From NCBI GenBank assembly GCA_964399535.1, contig CAYNRE010000029.1:1-11630 (forward strand): a stretch of DNA of 11,630 bases. Reading direction: 5' to 3'. Under the pieces are notes generated by a model. It had not been told where the DNA came from. It did no database searches and saw nothing but the letters and a program-made list of their open reading frames with translations. The DNA comes from CAYNRE01 sp964399535 (GTDB lineage: Bacteria; Planctomycetota; Planctomycetia; Pirellulales; CAYNRE01). The position numbers and the translations under genes were made by a program. Positions 6,901 through 11,517 of this stretch are shown here, in pieces (within the stretch, counting starts at the first letter, position 1; each line of letters opens with the position of its first letter).

Positions 6901-9613
6901 CGGCGAGCCCCGCCACCGCGCCGCCCTCGGTGGCCCAGTCGCGCAGCCCGAGGATGAAGTTGCTGCCCGAGCCCTCGGCATCGAGATCGGCGAGCCCGAT
7001 GCCACGGCCGAACTCGATCGTGTCGAAGCCGCCCGTGTCGAAGACGGTGTCGGCCCCGTCGCCGCGGATATATACGTAGAGGTCGTTGCCCAGGCCGGCG
7101 GCCAACTGGTCGGCGCCCACGCCGCCGGTGAGCAGATCGCTGCCATCCCTGCCGGTGAGGGCATCGTTGCCGCCCCCGCCACTGAGGATGACGCGCGCTG
7201 TGCCTGTGGTGTAGAGGGCGTCCGCCCCGTCGCCGCCCACGGCGGATTCGATGTTGGCCACGCCCAGGTCGAGCGTGACGCCGGTCGTGCCGCTCACCAG
7301 CGCGGTGTCGAAGCCGTCGCCGCCGTCGATGACCGTGTCGGCGGCATCGAACAGAATCGTGTCGTTGCCGACCCCGGCACTGATGGTGTCGGCCCCTACG
7401 CCGCCCGCCAGCCAGTCGTCGCCCAGCCCACCGGAGAGGGTGTCGTTGCCGCCGTTGCCGTCCAGCAGGATGCCGTCCTCACGGTTGCCGGCAAAGAGGC
7501 TGTCGGCCACCGCGCTGCCAAGCGCCCCTTCGAGTTCGTTGGCGGCCAGCTCCAGGTTGAGCGCCCCGCCCGTGCCCACGGCGTAGGTCATGCTGCCCTT
7601 CTGGTTGACGCGCAGGTAGCCGTTGTCCTCGGAGACGGCGGCGCCTTCGCCCTCGAAGCCGAAGGCGACATCGGCCGCCCAGCCGGTGCTGGCGTCGGTT
7701 CTGGTGAAGGAGGAGAAGCCGAGAATGCGGTTGTCTCCGCTCTCGTAGTCGACCTTGGCGGGGGCGAGACCGACCGATTCGATGCCGGCTTCAAGGAGGG
7801 TTGTGAGTTCACCGGCGTCGCTCTCGCCGTTGCCGTTGGCGTCCTGCCAGATACGGAAGTCATTGAAGCGCGCATCGTTGGCGTCGAGCAGGCCGTCGGC
7901 GTTGCTGTCGAACGCCACGGCGAGCGCCTCCATGTCGGTGTCGGTCTCGTCGTCTTCCGTGAAAAGCCCGAACACGATTTCCCGGCCGAAGCCGATCTCG
8001 TTGTCGCCGTTGTCGTCGATGGCGAGCAGGCCGTCGTCCGCGCCCACCCAGCCGCAGTGCACGCGCGAGCCGTCGCCCAGGAGATCGTACCAGGCGTGGG
8101 AGGCATCCCGCGCCACCAGTTCGACGCCGTCGCCGTCCAGATCCAGCACGACGGGGCCGAACCAGCCGCCGCCGTCGCCGCCCCAGTCGAAGAGATCGAA
8201 ATAGGCGTCGGAGCTGTAGTAGTCGTAGCCGCTGTAGGTGTACTGGCTGACGCCGGAATCGATGCCGGAGGCCCAGGCGGCGGCGCCTTCGCCGTTGTAC
8301 TGGAAGCCGTTGTCGGCGATCTCATCCAGGAAGAACAGGGCGAGGGCATCGACCCCGCCCACGCCCACGCTCCCGGCCGTGCCCTGATCGATCAGGCCCC
8401 AGTCGTCGTAGTGGTCGCCCAGGCCTGCATCCTCGGCCTCGGCCAGCGAGAAGATCTGTTCGCGCCAGGAGGCAATGTCGGCATCGCCCGCCGGCAGCGA
8501 AGTGTCTTCATCGCCGGGCCGGCATTCGAGACCCACCAGGCTGCGCATGCCGTAGGCGGCGTTGGCGTAGTCGGTTTCCGATTCGAACAGCGTGCGGGAG
8601 TAGTTGAGAGTGTCGGAGAGGCTGGTGGGGGTGGGGAGGAAAGCATTCGGCTGCGTCGTTTCCAGTAGCGCGCGACATTCGCCGCCAACTCGATTGCCTT
8701 GAGGGTCGTAGAACCTTACGTCGGCATAGCGCTCGCCGGTAATTGACTGCTCCGACGAAACGACTCGGCTGCCATCGACTTTAAGTTCCGTAGAAATGAT
8801 CCGATTCTCAAACCAAATGCTGGCTTTTGATTCGCCATTTGTTGGATCGTAGGTAAATACTCGATGTGATGGTAGCGCAGCGGTATTGTCCGGATTGTTA
8901 CCGTCCGATTTGATCTTGTTAACAACGTCACTCCCCCAAACAGCACATTGATCTGCGTATGCTCCATGCCCAGCCAGGAGTTTCGAAGACAGAAACTTGG
9001 CAGCTGCCAAGTCTATTGTGCGTATATCGGTGTCTGACGGTAGAAACTCCTTGATTGTGGCAATCGAATTCTCAATATTGCGCTCCAGGCCGGCTGGCCA
9101 AAGGGTTGTCGAATATCCAAGTTGCTTGCTGGTTCGGTATTCGCCAATGAAACCATTCATTTCAACGGCACCGCACCCAAGCACTGCCAGTTGTTGAATT
9201 TTTTCTAGTCGTTCTTCATTACCTATAGTCGTGTCTTGATAGACAGCTTGGTAGATAGGATTGTTAGGGTTTAGGACTTCATTGTCGATCAGGCGATTTG
9301 CGTCATGCTTGTAAATTTCGTGAGCAAGACCATTTGCGAATCGTTCCTTCGATGAGAAAAACCCTTCATTCACAGAAAGCTCGCGCTTATCAGCTATGTA
9401 TTCATAATGCAATAGTGTTCTGTCGATATTCAATCGGGAAGGGTCTGAATACCAATCACTTACTGTTTGGACCAGTTCTGGTGAGCGATTTATGTAATCG
9501 ATATATTCCTTCCATGCGTTTGGATTATCTGGGTTTAGACGTTCAACAATCTTTCTACCCTCGTTCCAGATGGCCGCGTCGGCATCGATCTTCGTGGCGT
9601 TTTCTTGTGTCAT
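989..9613 (-). CDS. Giant RTX-repeat protein, FrpC-like, predicted type I secretion substrate
   Basis: The product has 2874 residues. Residues 1 to ~330 form a unique region without RTX repeats; it holds LAHEIYKHDANR (96-107), which looks like a disturbed HExxH peptidase motif. Residues ~487-620 match the calcium-binding module of FrpC-like proteins (LDLDGDGVEL, GWVGADDGLLAIDDNGDNEI, then a DSNADGLLDANDARF-type loop). RTX nonapeptides start at ~717 (GGNDTLSGGLGDD). A short domain found in haemolysin-type proteins (DRIVIRNRQ to FADGT) ends near 928. About 20 repeats of ~89 residues follow. Residues ~2759-2874 (DTFVIDK, ISDFLQGTDKLGLDQ, ANGTEAATAEQRLFYD, GLFYDKDGSG) are typical of the C-terminal end of type I secretion substrates, so export without an N-terminal signal peptide is inferred. 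The start at 9613 is the first ATG in the frame but has no clear ribosome binding site. It follows the lipoprotein gene by 19 bases, so coupled translation is possible. An adhesin or surface-anchored effector role is inference. Confidence 0.92.
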   Translation of the reverse strand: MTQENATKIDADAAIWNEGRKIVERLNPDNPNAWKEYIDYINRSPELVQTVSDWYSDPSRLNIDRTLLHYEYIADKRELSVNEGFFSSKERFANGLAHEIYKHDANRLIDNEVLNPNNPIYQAVYQDTTIGNEERLEKIQQLAVLGCGAVEMNGFIGEYRTSKQLGYSTTLWPAGLERNIENSIATIKEFLPSDTDIRTIDLAAAKFLSSKLLAGHGAYADQCAVWGSDVVNKIKSDGNNPDNTAALPSHRVFTYDPTNGESKASIWFENRIISTELKVDGSRVVSSEQSITGERYADVRFYDPQGNRVGGECRALLETTQPNAFLPTPTSLSDTLNYSRTLFESETDYANAAYGMRSLVGLECRPGDEDTSLPAGDADIASWREQIFSLAEAEDAGLGDHYDDWGLIDQGTAGSVGVGGVDALALFFLDEIADNGFQYNGEGAAAWASGIDSGVSQYTYSGYDYYSSDAYFDLFDWGGDGGGWFGPVVLDLDGDGVELVARDASHAWYDLLGDGSRVHCGWVGADDGLLAIDDNGDNEIGFGREIVFGLFTEDDETDTDMEALAVAFDSNADGLLDANDARFNDFRIWQDANGNGESDAGELTTLLEAGIESVGLAPAKVDYESGDNRILGFSSFTRTDASTGWAADVAFGFEGEGAAVSEDNGYLRVNQKGSMTYAVGTGGALNLELAANELEGALGSAVADSLFAGNREDGILLDGNGGNDTLSGGLGDDWLAGGVGADTISAGVGNDTILFDAADTVIDGGDGFDTALVSGTTGVTLDLGVANIESAVGGDGADALYTTGTARVILSGGGGNDALTGRDGSDLLTGGVGADQLAAGLGNDLYVYIRGDGADTVFDTGGFDTIEFGRGIGLADLDAEGSGSNFILGLRDWATEGGAVAGLADRIVIRNRQYAANWIEQVRFADGTVENMVQWLIGDAAANAITGSAVDNRIYAGAGNDTLDGGLGADRMFGGLGDDTYFVDEDGDEVHELVNGGNDIVKSLVDFTLGVNVENLLLQGSAEIEGKGNDLNNVLTGNLVTNELWGFGGADTLDGGVGADVMHGGSGNDTYVVDDVDDKAKELADEGTDSVLSSVTFGLEDFVENLTLTGTLAIDGKGNDGNNVLTGNAVANRLEGFDGNDTLNGGAGNDTLIGGAGNDLYIVDSALDVVTELADEGVDTVQSSIALTLADNVEYLILTGAGAIGGTGNDLNNVLTGNAAANSLAGGAGNDTLDGGAGGDTMSGGSGDDTYVVDHASDTVSEAGGGGEDTVRSGITYSLGADVENLVLTGSAAINGTGNLLDNTLTGNAGANVLDGGAGADELIGGGGDDTYTVDNAGDTITEATGEGLDLVNASVTYTLATNVEKLTLTGTEAINGTGNESDNTLKGNASANVLTGGAGNDSLDGQGGADTMLGGAGDDIYTVDIAGDIIGELADEGIDTVVSAIAWTLADNIDNLTLTGTAAVNGTGNGLDNVLLGNSGNNILTGGDGNDVLNGGAGIDQMLGGAGNDSYYVDVSGDVITENPGSGTDTAFSAVTVTLGANLENLTLTGTAAINGTGNELNNTMFGNSAANQLNGGAGNDIIDGGAGNDTMAGGAGDDIYYVNAANDAVTEVLDEGMDTVFASATYVLAVSGYVENLELTGTAAINGTGNAIANTLTGNAANNVLDGRGGADTLRGGAGNDTYWVDTAGDIVEELEGEGEDTVTAAVTYTLVSQFVENLTLGGTAVINGTGNESANKLTGNGKNNELYGLGGNDTLDGGLGNDRMEGGLGDDVYYVNATGDVIVELEGQGTDAVVSSIAYTLGTALEDLSLAAGSITGTGNSANNRLVCSDSGNTLYGMDGNDILVGGGFIDTLKGGMGDDLYYVNHASWSDTVTTGTDEWGNPITTTYSSDGVDAVEELIDAGIDTIVASYTWTLGANFENLVLVGTEALNGTGNSLNNILIGSAAANLLDGKAGNDAMKGGAGNDTYIVDAAGDTIEEYAGEGSDTVQSTVTFTLGDNIENLTLTGSSAIGGHGNALSNILIGNSAANTLYGYAGKDTLSGGAGADTMCGGADDDAYLVDNVGDTVIELTGEGTDTVQSSVSCTLSDYVENLTLAGSAAISGTGNTLSNMLKGNNGANTLVGLAGNDVIDGGAGGDIMKGGEGNDRYYVDSAYDSVVETDETGADAGGIDTVLAAATHTLSDFVENLTLTGKVAINGNGNGSDNFINGNIAGNILRGYGGNDILNGGAGADRLEGGTGDDTYYVDIATDNVVELANEGHDTILSSASYTLKVNVENLTLAGVAMIDAIGNDLNNHLIGNVSKNTLDGKVGADTMEGGQGGDTYVVDNVGDVVVELADEGLDMIQAYITYTLAEGSNVEGLTLMGTVASGTGNSLDNRLVGNAAANVLTGLDGDDYLDGMGGADTLIGGEGNDTYVVNHLNDVVDEHQNEGDADTIESSVNWSLGADVENLTLTGTAVTGTGNDEKNSLIGNGKNNTLYGLKGNDSIDGGLGNDTMVGGEGDDTYYVNSASDVVTEQAGQGTDLVISTVTFVLKENTDVEKLTLTGVLAINGTGNALNNTLTGNYAINTLNGGLGADTMAGGLGNDTYIVDNLGDVVNETKGEGVDTVQSSVTIAELFANVENLTLTGSAAIDGKGNVLDNYLKGNAVANILDGAAGDDTMEGLAGNDIYFVDSIRDVVKEKAGATNGTDTVKSTISYVLAANVENLILLVSPGGTGNIDGTGNDLNNVLTGNEGNNVLNGGKGNDTIRGGGAGVDTFIGGLGIDTFVIDKVDAMVATISDFLQGTDKLGLDQAMYGDLFEGGTLRTGVFANGTEAATAEQRLFYDVGTGGLFYDKDGSGVQEAAVQVATLGSMPGSLTSSSFVLAPTPGS
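1349..7465 (-). repeat. RTX region with about 20 tandem ~89-residue repeats
   Basis: Glycine/aspartate nonapeptides (GGxGxDxxx type) bind calcium and fold into beta-rolls on leaving the cell. From about 6620 down to 1430 they are organised into a higher-order unit of roughly 240-290 bases. Each unit carries one or more nonapeptides, a DDTYYVDxxxD block, an ExxxEGxDTVxSxxxxTL block and a (V)ENLTLTGxAAINGTGN block. I counted 20 versions of the ENL motif, the first near residue 1015 and the last near 2710. Units are diverged rather than identical. One (near 3930-4006) carries an insertion. The block between 6900 and 7465 has ordinary nonapeptides without the long unit. Confidence 0.9.
7754..8155 (-). 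other. FrpC-like calcium-binding / self-processing-type module in the RTX protein
   Basis: Residues 487-620 (PVVLDLDGDGVEL, GWVGADDGLLAIDDNGDNEI, ELTTLLEAGIESVGLA) line up by eye with the module following the cleavage site in Neisseria FrpC. FrpC cuts its own Asp-Pro bond in a calcium-dependent way immediately before such a segment. Here the residue before the proline is glycine (G486-P487, codon GGC at 8156-8158). The module is therefore recognisable but probably does not cut at this place. The FrpC alignment is from memory. Confidence 0.6.
8624..9613 (-). other. Unique N-terminal domain of the RTX protein (low GC)
   Basis: Residues 1 to ~330 lack RTX repeats and have no signal peptide or transmembrane segment. 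HEIYKH at 98-103 and a later GAVEMNG (149-154) have the order of a zincin-like peptidase with its third ligand, but the first motif has one residue too many. It contains cysteines at 147, 223 and 313, unusual for type I secreted proteins. Sampled GC content is about 43% (9241-9300), far below the rest of the gene. The function is not known; a degenerate hydrolase fold or a binding domain for the upstream lipoprotein are both possible. Confidence 0.5.
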
Positions 9614-9632
9614 ATGATGTAGGAGTGCTTGA

Positions 9633-10268
9633 TTATTTGGTTGGATGGCTCGCCGAAATGCCAGCTAGGCACTCCGTGAAAGAAAAAATAAACCGAACCG
9701 AACTCTTCGCTGGGCTGGTCAAGTGATATTGGGGGCCGTCGAAAAACAATCTACGGTTGCGTTTTACTTGTTCTGAGAGTGTATTTACATCTGGAGGAGG
9801 GTCGACTATTGCCAAGGTTGGTTTGAATTGGCTTCCGTATTCATCCAGCACTTCATCGGACGTTACGCAAAGTTGCTCTGAGCGAAGCCGCATACTGAAA
9901 TATGTAGTGCCGTCCTCGTATTCATTCAACGAAGGATTTGAAATGATCATTTCCGGTGGATATAGACTGAATTTAGTAAAGCGGTATGCGCTGGTTACAT
10001 TTTGAGTTAATACCGGCCACCCGAATGCAGCCGTGATTTTCTCGGGCGTAACAGGGGGATCGAGAACCAGCTTATGCAGTGTCTTCAGAAACTTCGCGCC
10101 CTCAGTCATCTGGCCTGAATCGGCTACCTGCTTCTGCTGCGGCGCCGTCGTTGTCGCGGCATCGTCGTTGCCCCTGACCGGGTGGCAGGCAGCGACACCC
10201 ATCAACAAGCAGGACAGCACACTGTTTCCAAGGCGCGGCAAATCGCCTTTCGTTCGATAGTCTTTCAT
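9633..10268 (-). CDS. Predicted outer-membrane lipoprotein upstream of the RTX gene
   Basis: The product has 211 residues. The start at 10268 is chosen over an in-frame ATG at 10301 because only it has a ribosome binding site (AAGGA, seven bases away) and because it gives a normal lipoprotein signal peptide. That signal has a basic start (MKDYRTKGDLPR), a hydrophobic stretch, and lipobox VAAC with the acylated cysteine at residue 28. Residue 29 is His, not Asp, which favours transport to the outer membrane. A short polar linker (33-52) leads to a ~155-residue globular part with C134 and C200, which could form a disulfide. I do not recognise the family. It shares low GC with the adjacent RTX N-terminus and probably forms an operon with it. 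By analogy with FrpD upstream of FrpC it may bind the RTX N-terminus at the cell surface; a periplasmic immunity role is an alternative. Confidence 0.8.
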   Translation of the reverse strand: MKDYRTKGDLPRLGNSVLSCLLMGVAACHPVRGNDDAATTTAPQQKQVADSGQMTEGAKFLKTLHKLVLDPPVTPEKITAAFGWPVLTQNVTSAYRFTKFSLYPPEMIISNPSLNEYEDGTTYFSMRLRSEQLCVTSDEVLDEYGSQFKPTLAIVDPPPDVNTLSEQVKRNRRLFFDGPQYHLTSPAKSSVRFIFSFTECLAGISASHPTK

Positions 10269-10275
10269 CGGTTTT

Positions 10276-10280
10276 TCCTT
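10276..10280 (-). promoter_or_regulatory. Ribosome binding site of the lipoprotein gene
   Basis: On the minus strand AAGGA lies seven bases before the ATG at 10268. The alternative upstream ATG at 10301 has no such sequence, so this site decides the start. Confidence 0.75.
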
Positions 10281-10301
10281 AAAGATTTCCCGTACCCCCA
10301 T

Positions 10302-10718
10302 CGGCCCGGTGCGCGCTATGCAATGAATCGTTGCTCGTCCGGACGGCTAACCGTTATCGACACGGCATGTTGAGGCTTGAAGCGTCATGGCGCCGCGCCA
10401 CCGGACCGCACGGACGCCGTACCACAGCGACTGACTTTTGTTCATGCGCGTCGCCTGCCCCTCGAAACCTAAGGCAGCATCACACCCGCTATATATCTGG
10501 GCATTACAGCCCCCCCTCCAGTGGAAAATCATTCTGTGCCCGGGTACGCTCCCCGGATCTGTGCGCGCAAGGCTATCTGCACCTCAGGTCTCCGTCAATT
10601 CCACGAAAGTTATACGCGCGGCGCAAAACCATAACCAAAGACATACGCCGGAACACGCAATCCCCTGCGTGCGCAGTTCATGCTTGAACGCTGAACGATT
10701 CGCCGCGCCAGGATGCGC
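10302..10718. other. Non-coding stretch upstream of the lipoprotein gene
   Basis: I see no convincing gene here; the open frames on either strand lack ribosome binding sites and family features. The promoter of the lipoprotein-RTX operon should lie in this stretch, reading leftwards, but I found no clear -35/-10 pair. Notable small elements are a 10-base palindrome CGTCCGGACG (10336-10345), an AT-rich TATATAT near 10488-10495, and a six-base-pair hairpin CACGCA/TGCGTG (10654-10671, six-base loop). Confidence 0.5.
10416..10439 (+). repeat. Direct repeat copy 2 (GCCGT, 8 bases, GACTGACTTTT)
   Basis: GCCGT at 10416-10420 and GACTGACTTTT at 10429-10439, followed by GTTCA. It shares with copy 3 an upstream CGCCGCGCCA (10391-10400 here) and the downstream GYTCA, so copies 2 and 3 are related over a longer stretch. 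It marks the right border of the block holding the two minus-strand genes. Confidence 0.75.
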
Positions 10719-10742
10719 GCCGTGTTGCGGGGACTGACTTTT
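10719..10742 (+). repeat. Direct repeat copy 3 (GCCGT, 8 bases, GACTGACTTTT)
   Basis: GCCGT at 10719-10723 and GACTGACTTTT at 10732-10742, followed by GCTCA. The same CGCCGCGCCA as at copy 2 precedes it at 10701-10710. It is 303 bases downstream of copy 2. Confidence 0.75.
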
Positions 10743-10855
10743 GCTCAAGGGATGTGGCTTGAGAAGGACGAACGCGGAAATTCATTCGAGTCTGATCCCT
10801 TTGGTTCCGGATTAGCCATGAATCCCGGCCACGTACAGAAGAGCGACAGTCCCGA
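10743..10855. other. Spacer with imperfect hairpins, possible mobile-element remnant
   Basis: There is no gene. CTCAAG/CTTGAG pair around eight bases just after direct repeat 3. Further on, ATTCAT (from about 10781) can pair with ATGAAT near 10818-10824, with an inner GATCC/GGATT stem. The segment ATTCGAGTCTGATCCCTTTG (about 10784-10803) resembles short sequences that I remember scattered beside REP-associated transposase genes, but no transposase is present. Confidence 0.35.
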
Positions 10856-10948
10856 TGTGGGAGCGGCCTACCGGTTGCGATATGAGCCGGGCATCCCCCA
10901 AGGGGATTTCCTGCGGGGCACAATCGCGGCCGGTAGGCCGCTCCCACA
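10856..10948. repeat. Inverted pair of REP-like elements upstream of fliO
   Basis: TGTGGGAGCGGCCTACCGG (10856-10874) is a perfect 19-base inverted repeat of 10930-10948. The pairing continues inward through two G-T mismatches and five more pairs (GCGAT/ATCGC) to about 26 pairs. Each arm can also fold alone (GCGGCC with GGCCGC or its wobble version). The loop contains ATCCCC/GGGGAT. The GGGAGCGGC head is typical of proteobacterial REP elements, and two facing copies form a BIME-like unit. Such units are mobilised by separate REP-associated transposases. Confidence 0.75.
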
Positions 10949-11012
10949 ATGCCTGCTGAAGAGTGTCGCCAATCGGGAAGGCACAAAACCTCTTTCAACG
11001 CGAAGGTTCGCC

Positions 11013-11035
11013 TTGCCGCGAATAGCGGCAATTTT
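11013..11035 (+). terminator. Terminator-like hairpin before fliO
   Basis: TTGCCGC (11013-11019) pairs perfectly with GCGGCAA (11025-11031) around a five-base loop and is followed by TTTT (11032-11035). The stem is short, so strength is uncertain. It lies 51 bases before the fliO start and would act on transcripts entering fliO from upstream. Confidence 0.45.
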
Positions 11036-11068
11036 CGCCGCCTAATCCCCGCCTTGCCGCGGCATGGC

Positions 11069-11084
11069 CGGCAGTAATCTGCCG
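11069..11084 (+). other. Hairpin directly before the fliO start
   Basis: CGGCAG (11069-11074) pairs with CTGCCG (11079-11084) around TAAT, two bases before the ATG. It occupies the place where a ribosome binding site should be, and none is visible. It could lower fliO translation, or the real control may lie elsewhere. Confidence 0.4.
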
Positions 11085-11086
11085 CC

Positions 11087-11500
11087 ATGCGCAAAATTTT
11101 CCTCCCGCTGCTTGCCGCCCTGCCGGGCCTCGCCCTGGCGCAGGCGGCCCCCGCCGCCGTGCCGGATGCCGGCGCCAGCCTGATTCAGGTGTTCCTCGGC
11201 CTTGGCGTCGTCATCGCCGCCCTGGTCGGCGGCCTCTGGCTGCTCAAGCGCGTGTCCGCGCCGCACGGCGCCGCTGCGGGCGCGCTGCGCGTCATCGCCG
11301 GCACCTCGGTCGGGCCGCGCGAACGGGTGGTGCTGCTGGAGGTGGAAGACACCTGGCTGGTGGTCGGCGTCGCGCCCGGACAGGTGAATGCCCTGCACCA
11401 GATGCCGAAGGGCCGGCTCGCCGCCGTGCCGGCCGCACCGGCCGGAAAGGAATTCGGCGCCTGGCTGAAACAGGTGATGGAGCGGAAAAATGCGCGCTGA
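11087..11500 (+). CDS. fliO: Flagellar biosynthesis protein FliO
   Basis: The product has 137 residues, a normal FliO length. A signal-like hydrophobic start (1-20, ending in AQA) is followed by one transmembrane segment (about 31-53, ending WLLKR) and a small cytosolic domain. The domain carries the family hallmark RVIAGTSVGPRERVVLLEVE, then DTWLVVGVAPGQVNALHQMP. FliO helps assemble the FliP ring of the flagellar type III export gate in the inner membrane. The ATG at 11087 gives the only complete signal/transmembrane arrangement, but no ribosome binding site is seen before it. The gene is separated from fliN by more than 10 kb, so it needs its own promoter or long read-through. I could not identify a promoter in 10949-11086. 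A REP-like pair lies between it and the expected fliP. Confidence 0.93.
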   Translation: MRKIFLPLLAALPGLALAQAAPAAVPDAGASLIQVFLGLGVVIAALVGGLWLLKRVSAPHGAAAGALRVIAGTSVGPRERVVLLEVEDTWLVVGVAPGQVNALHQMPKGRLAAVPAAPAGKEFGAWLKQVMERKNAR

Positions 11501-11517
11501 AGCCCGGTGCGCCATGC

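Noticed and set aside
1349..7465. Regular repeats as a CRISPR array
   Set aside because: The repeat unit is about 267 bases, in frame and diverged at DNA level; it encodes protein repeats.
944..8668. Long open frames on the + strand opposite the RTX gene (944-2278, 2324-3796, 4892-6067, 6425-8668)
   Set aside because: They are mirror images of the repetitive, GC-rich RTX codons, contain periodic low-complexity sequence and lack ribosome binding sites and family features.
9940..9953. Palindrome GAAATGATCATTTC resembling half of a Fur box
   Set aside because: It lies inside the lipoprotein coding region (residues near 105-110), not in a promoter, and a 14-base palindrome can arise by chance.
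10268..10301. Upstream in-frame ATG at 10301 as lipoprotein start
   Set aside because: It has no ribosome binding site and would place eleven extra residues before a normal lipoprotein signal peptide.
10438..10737. Plus-strand open frame of 99 codons in the spacer
   Set aside because: No ribosome binding site, no recognisable protein, and it spans a direct repeat.
10731..10745. GG-N10-GC spacing like a sigma-54 promoter at direct repeat copy 3
   Set aside because: The -24 part (GGACTG) fits the TGGCAC consensus poorly, the other two copies lack the GG/GC pair, and it is more than 340 bases from fliO.
10678..11094. Minus-strand open frame of 138 codons upstream of fliO
   Set aside because: It runs through both arms of the REP pair and the direct repeat; the translation is what such repeats give, with no protein family.
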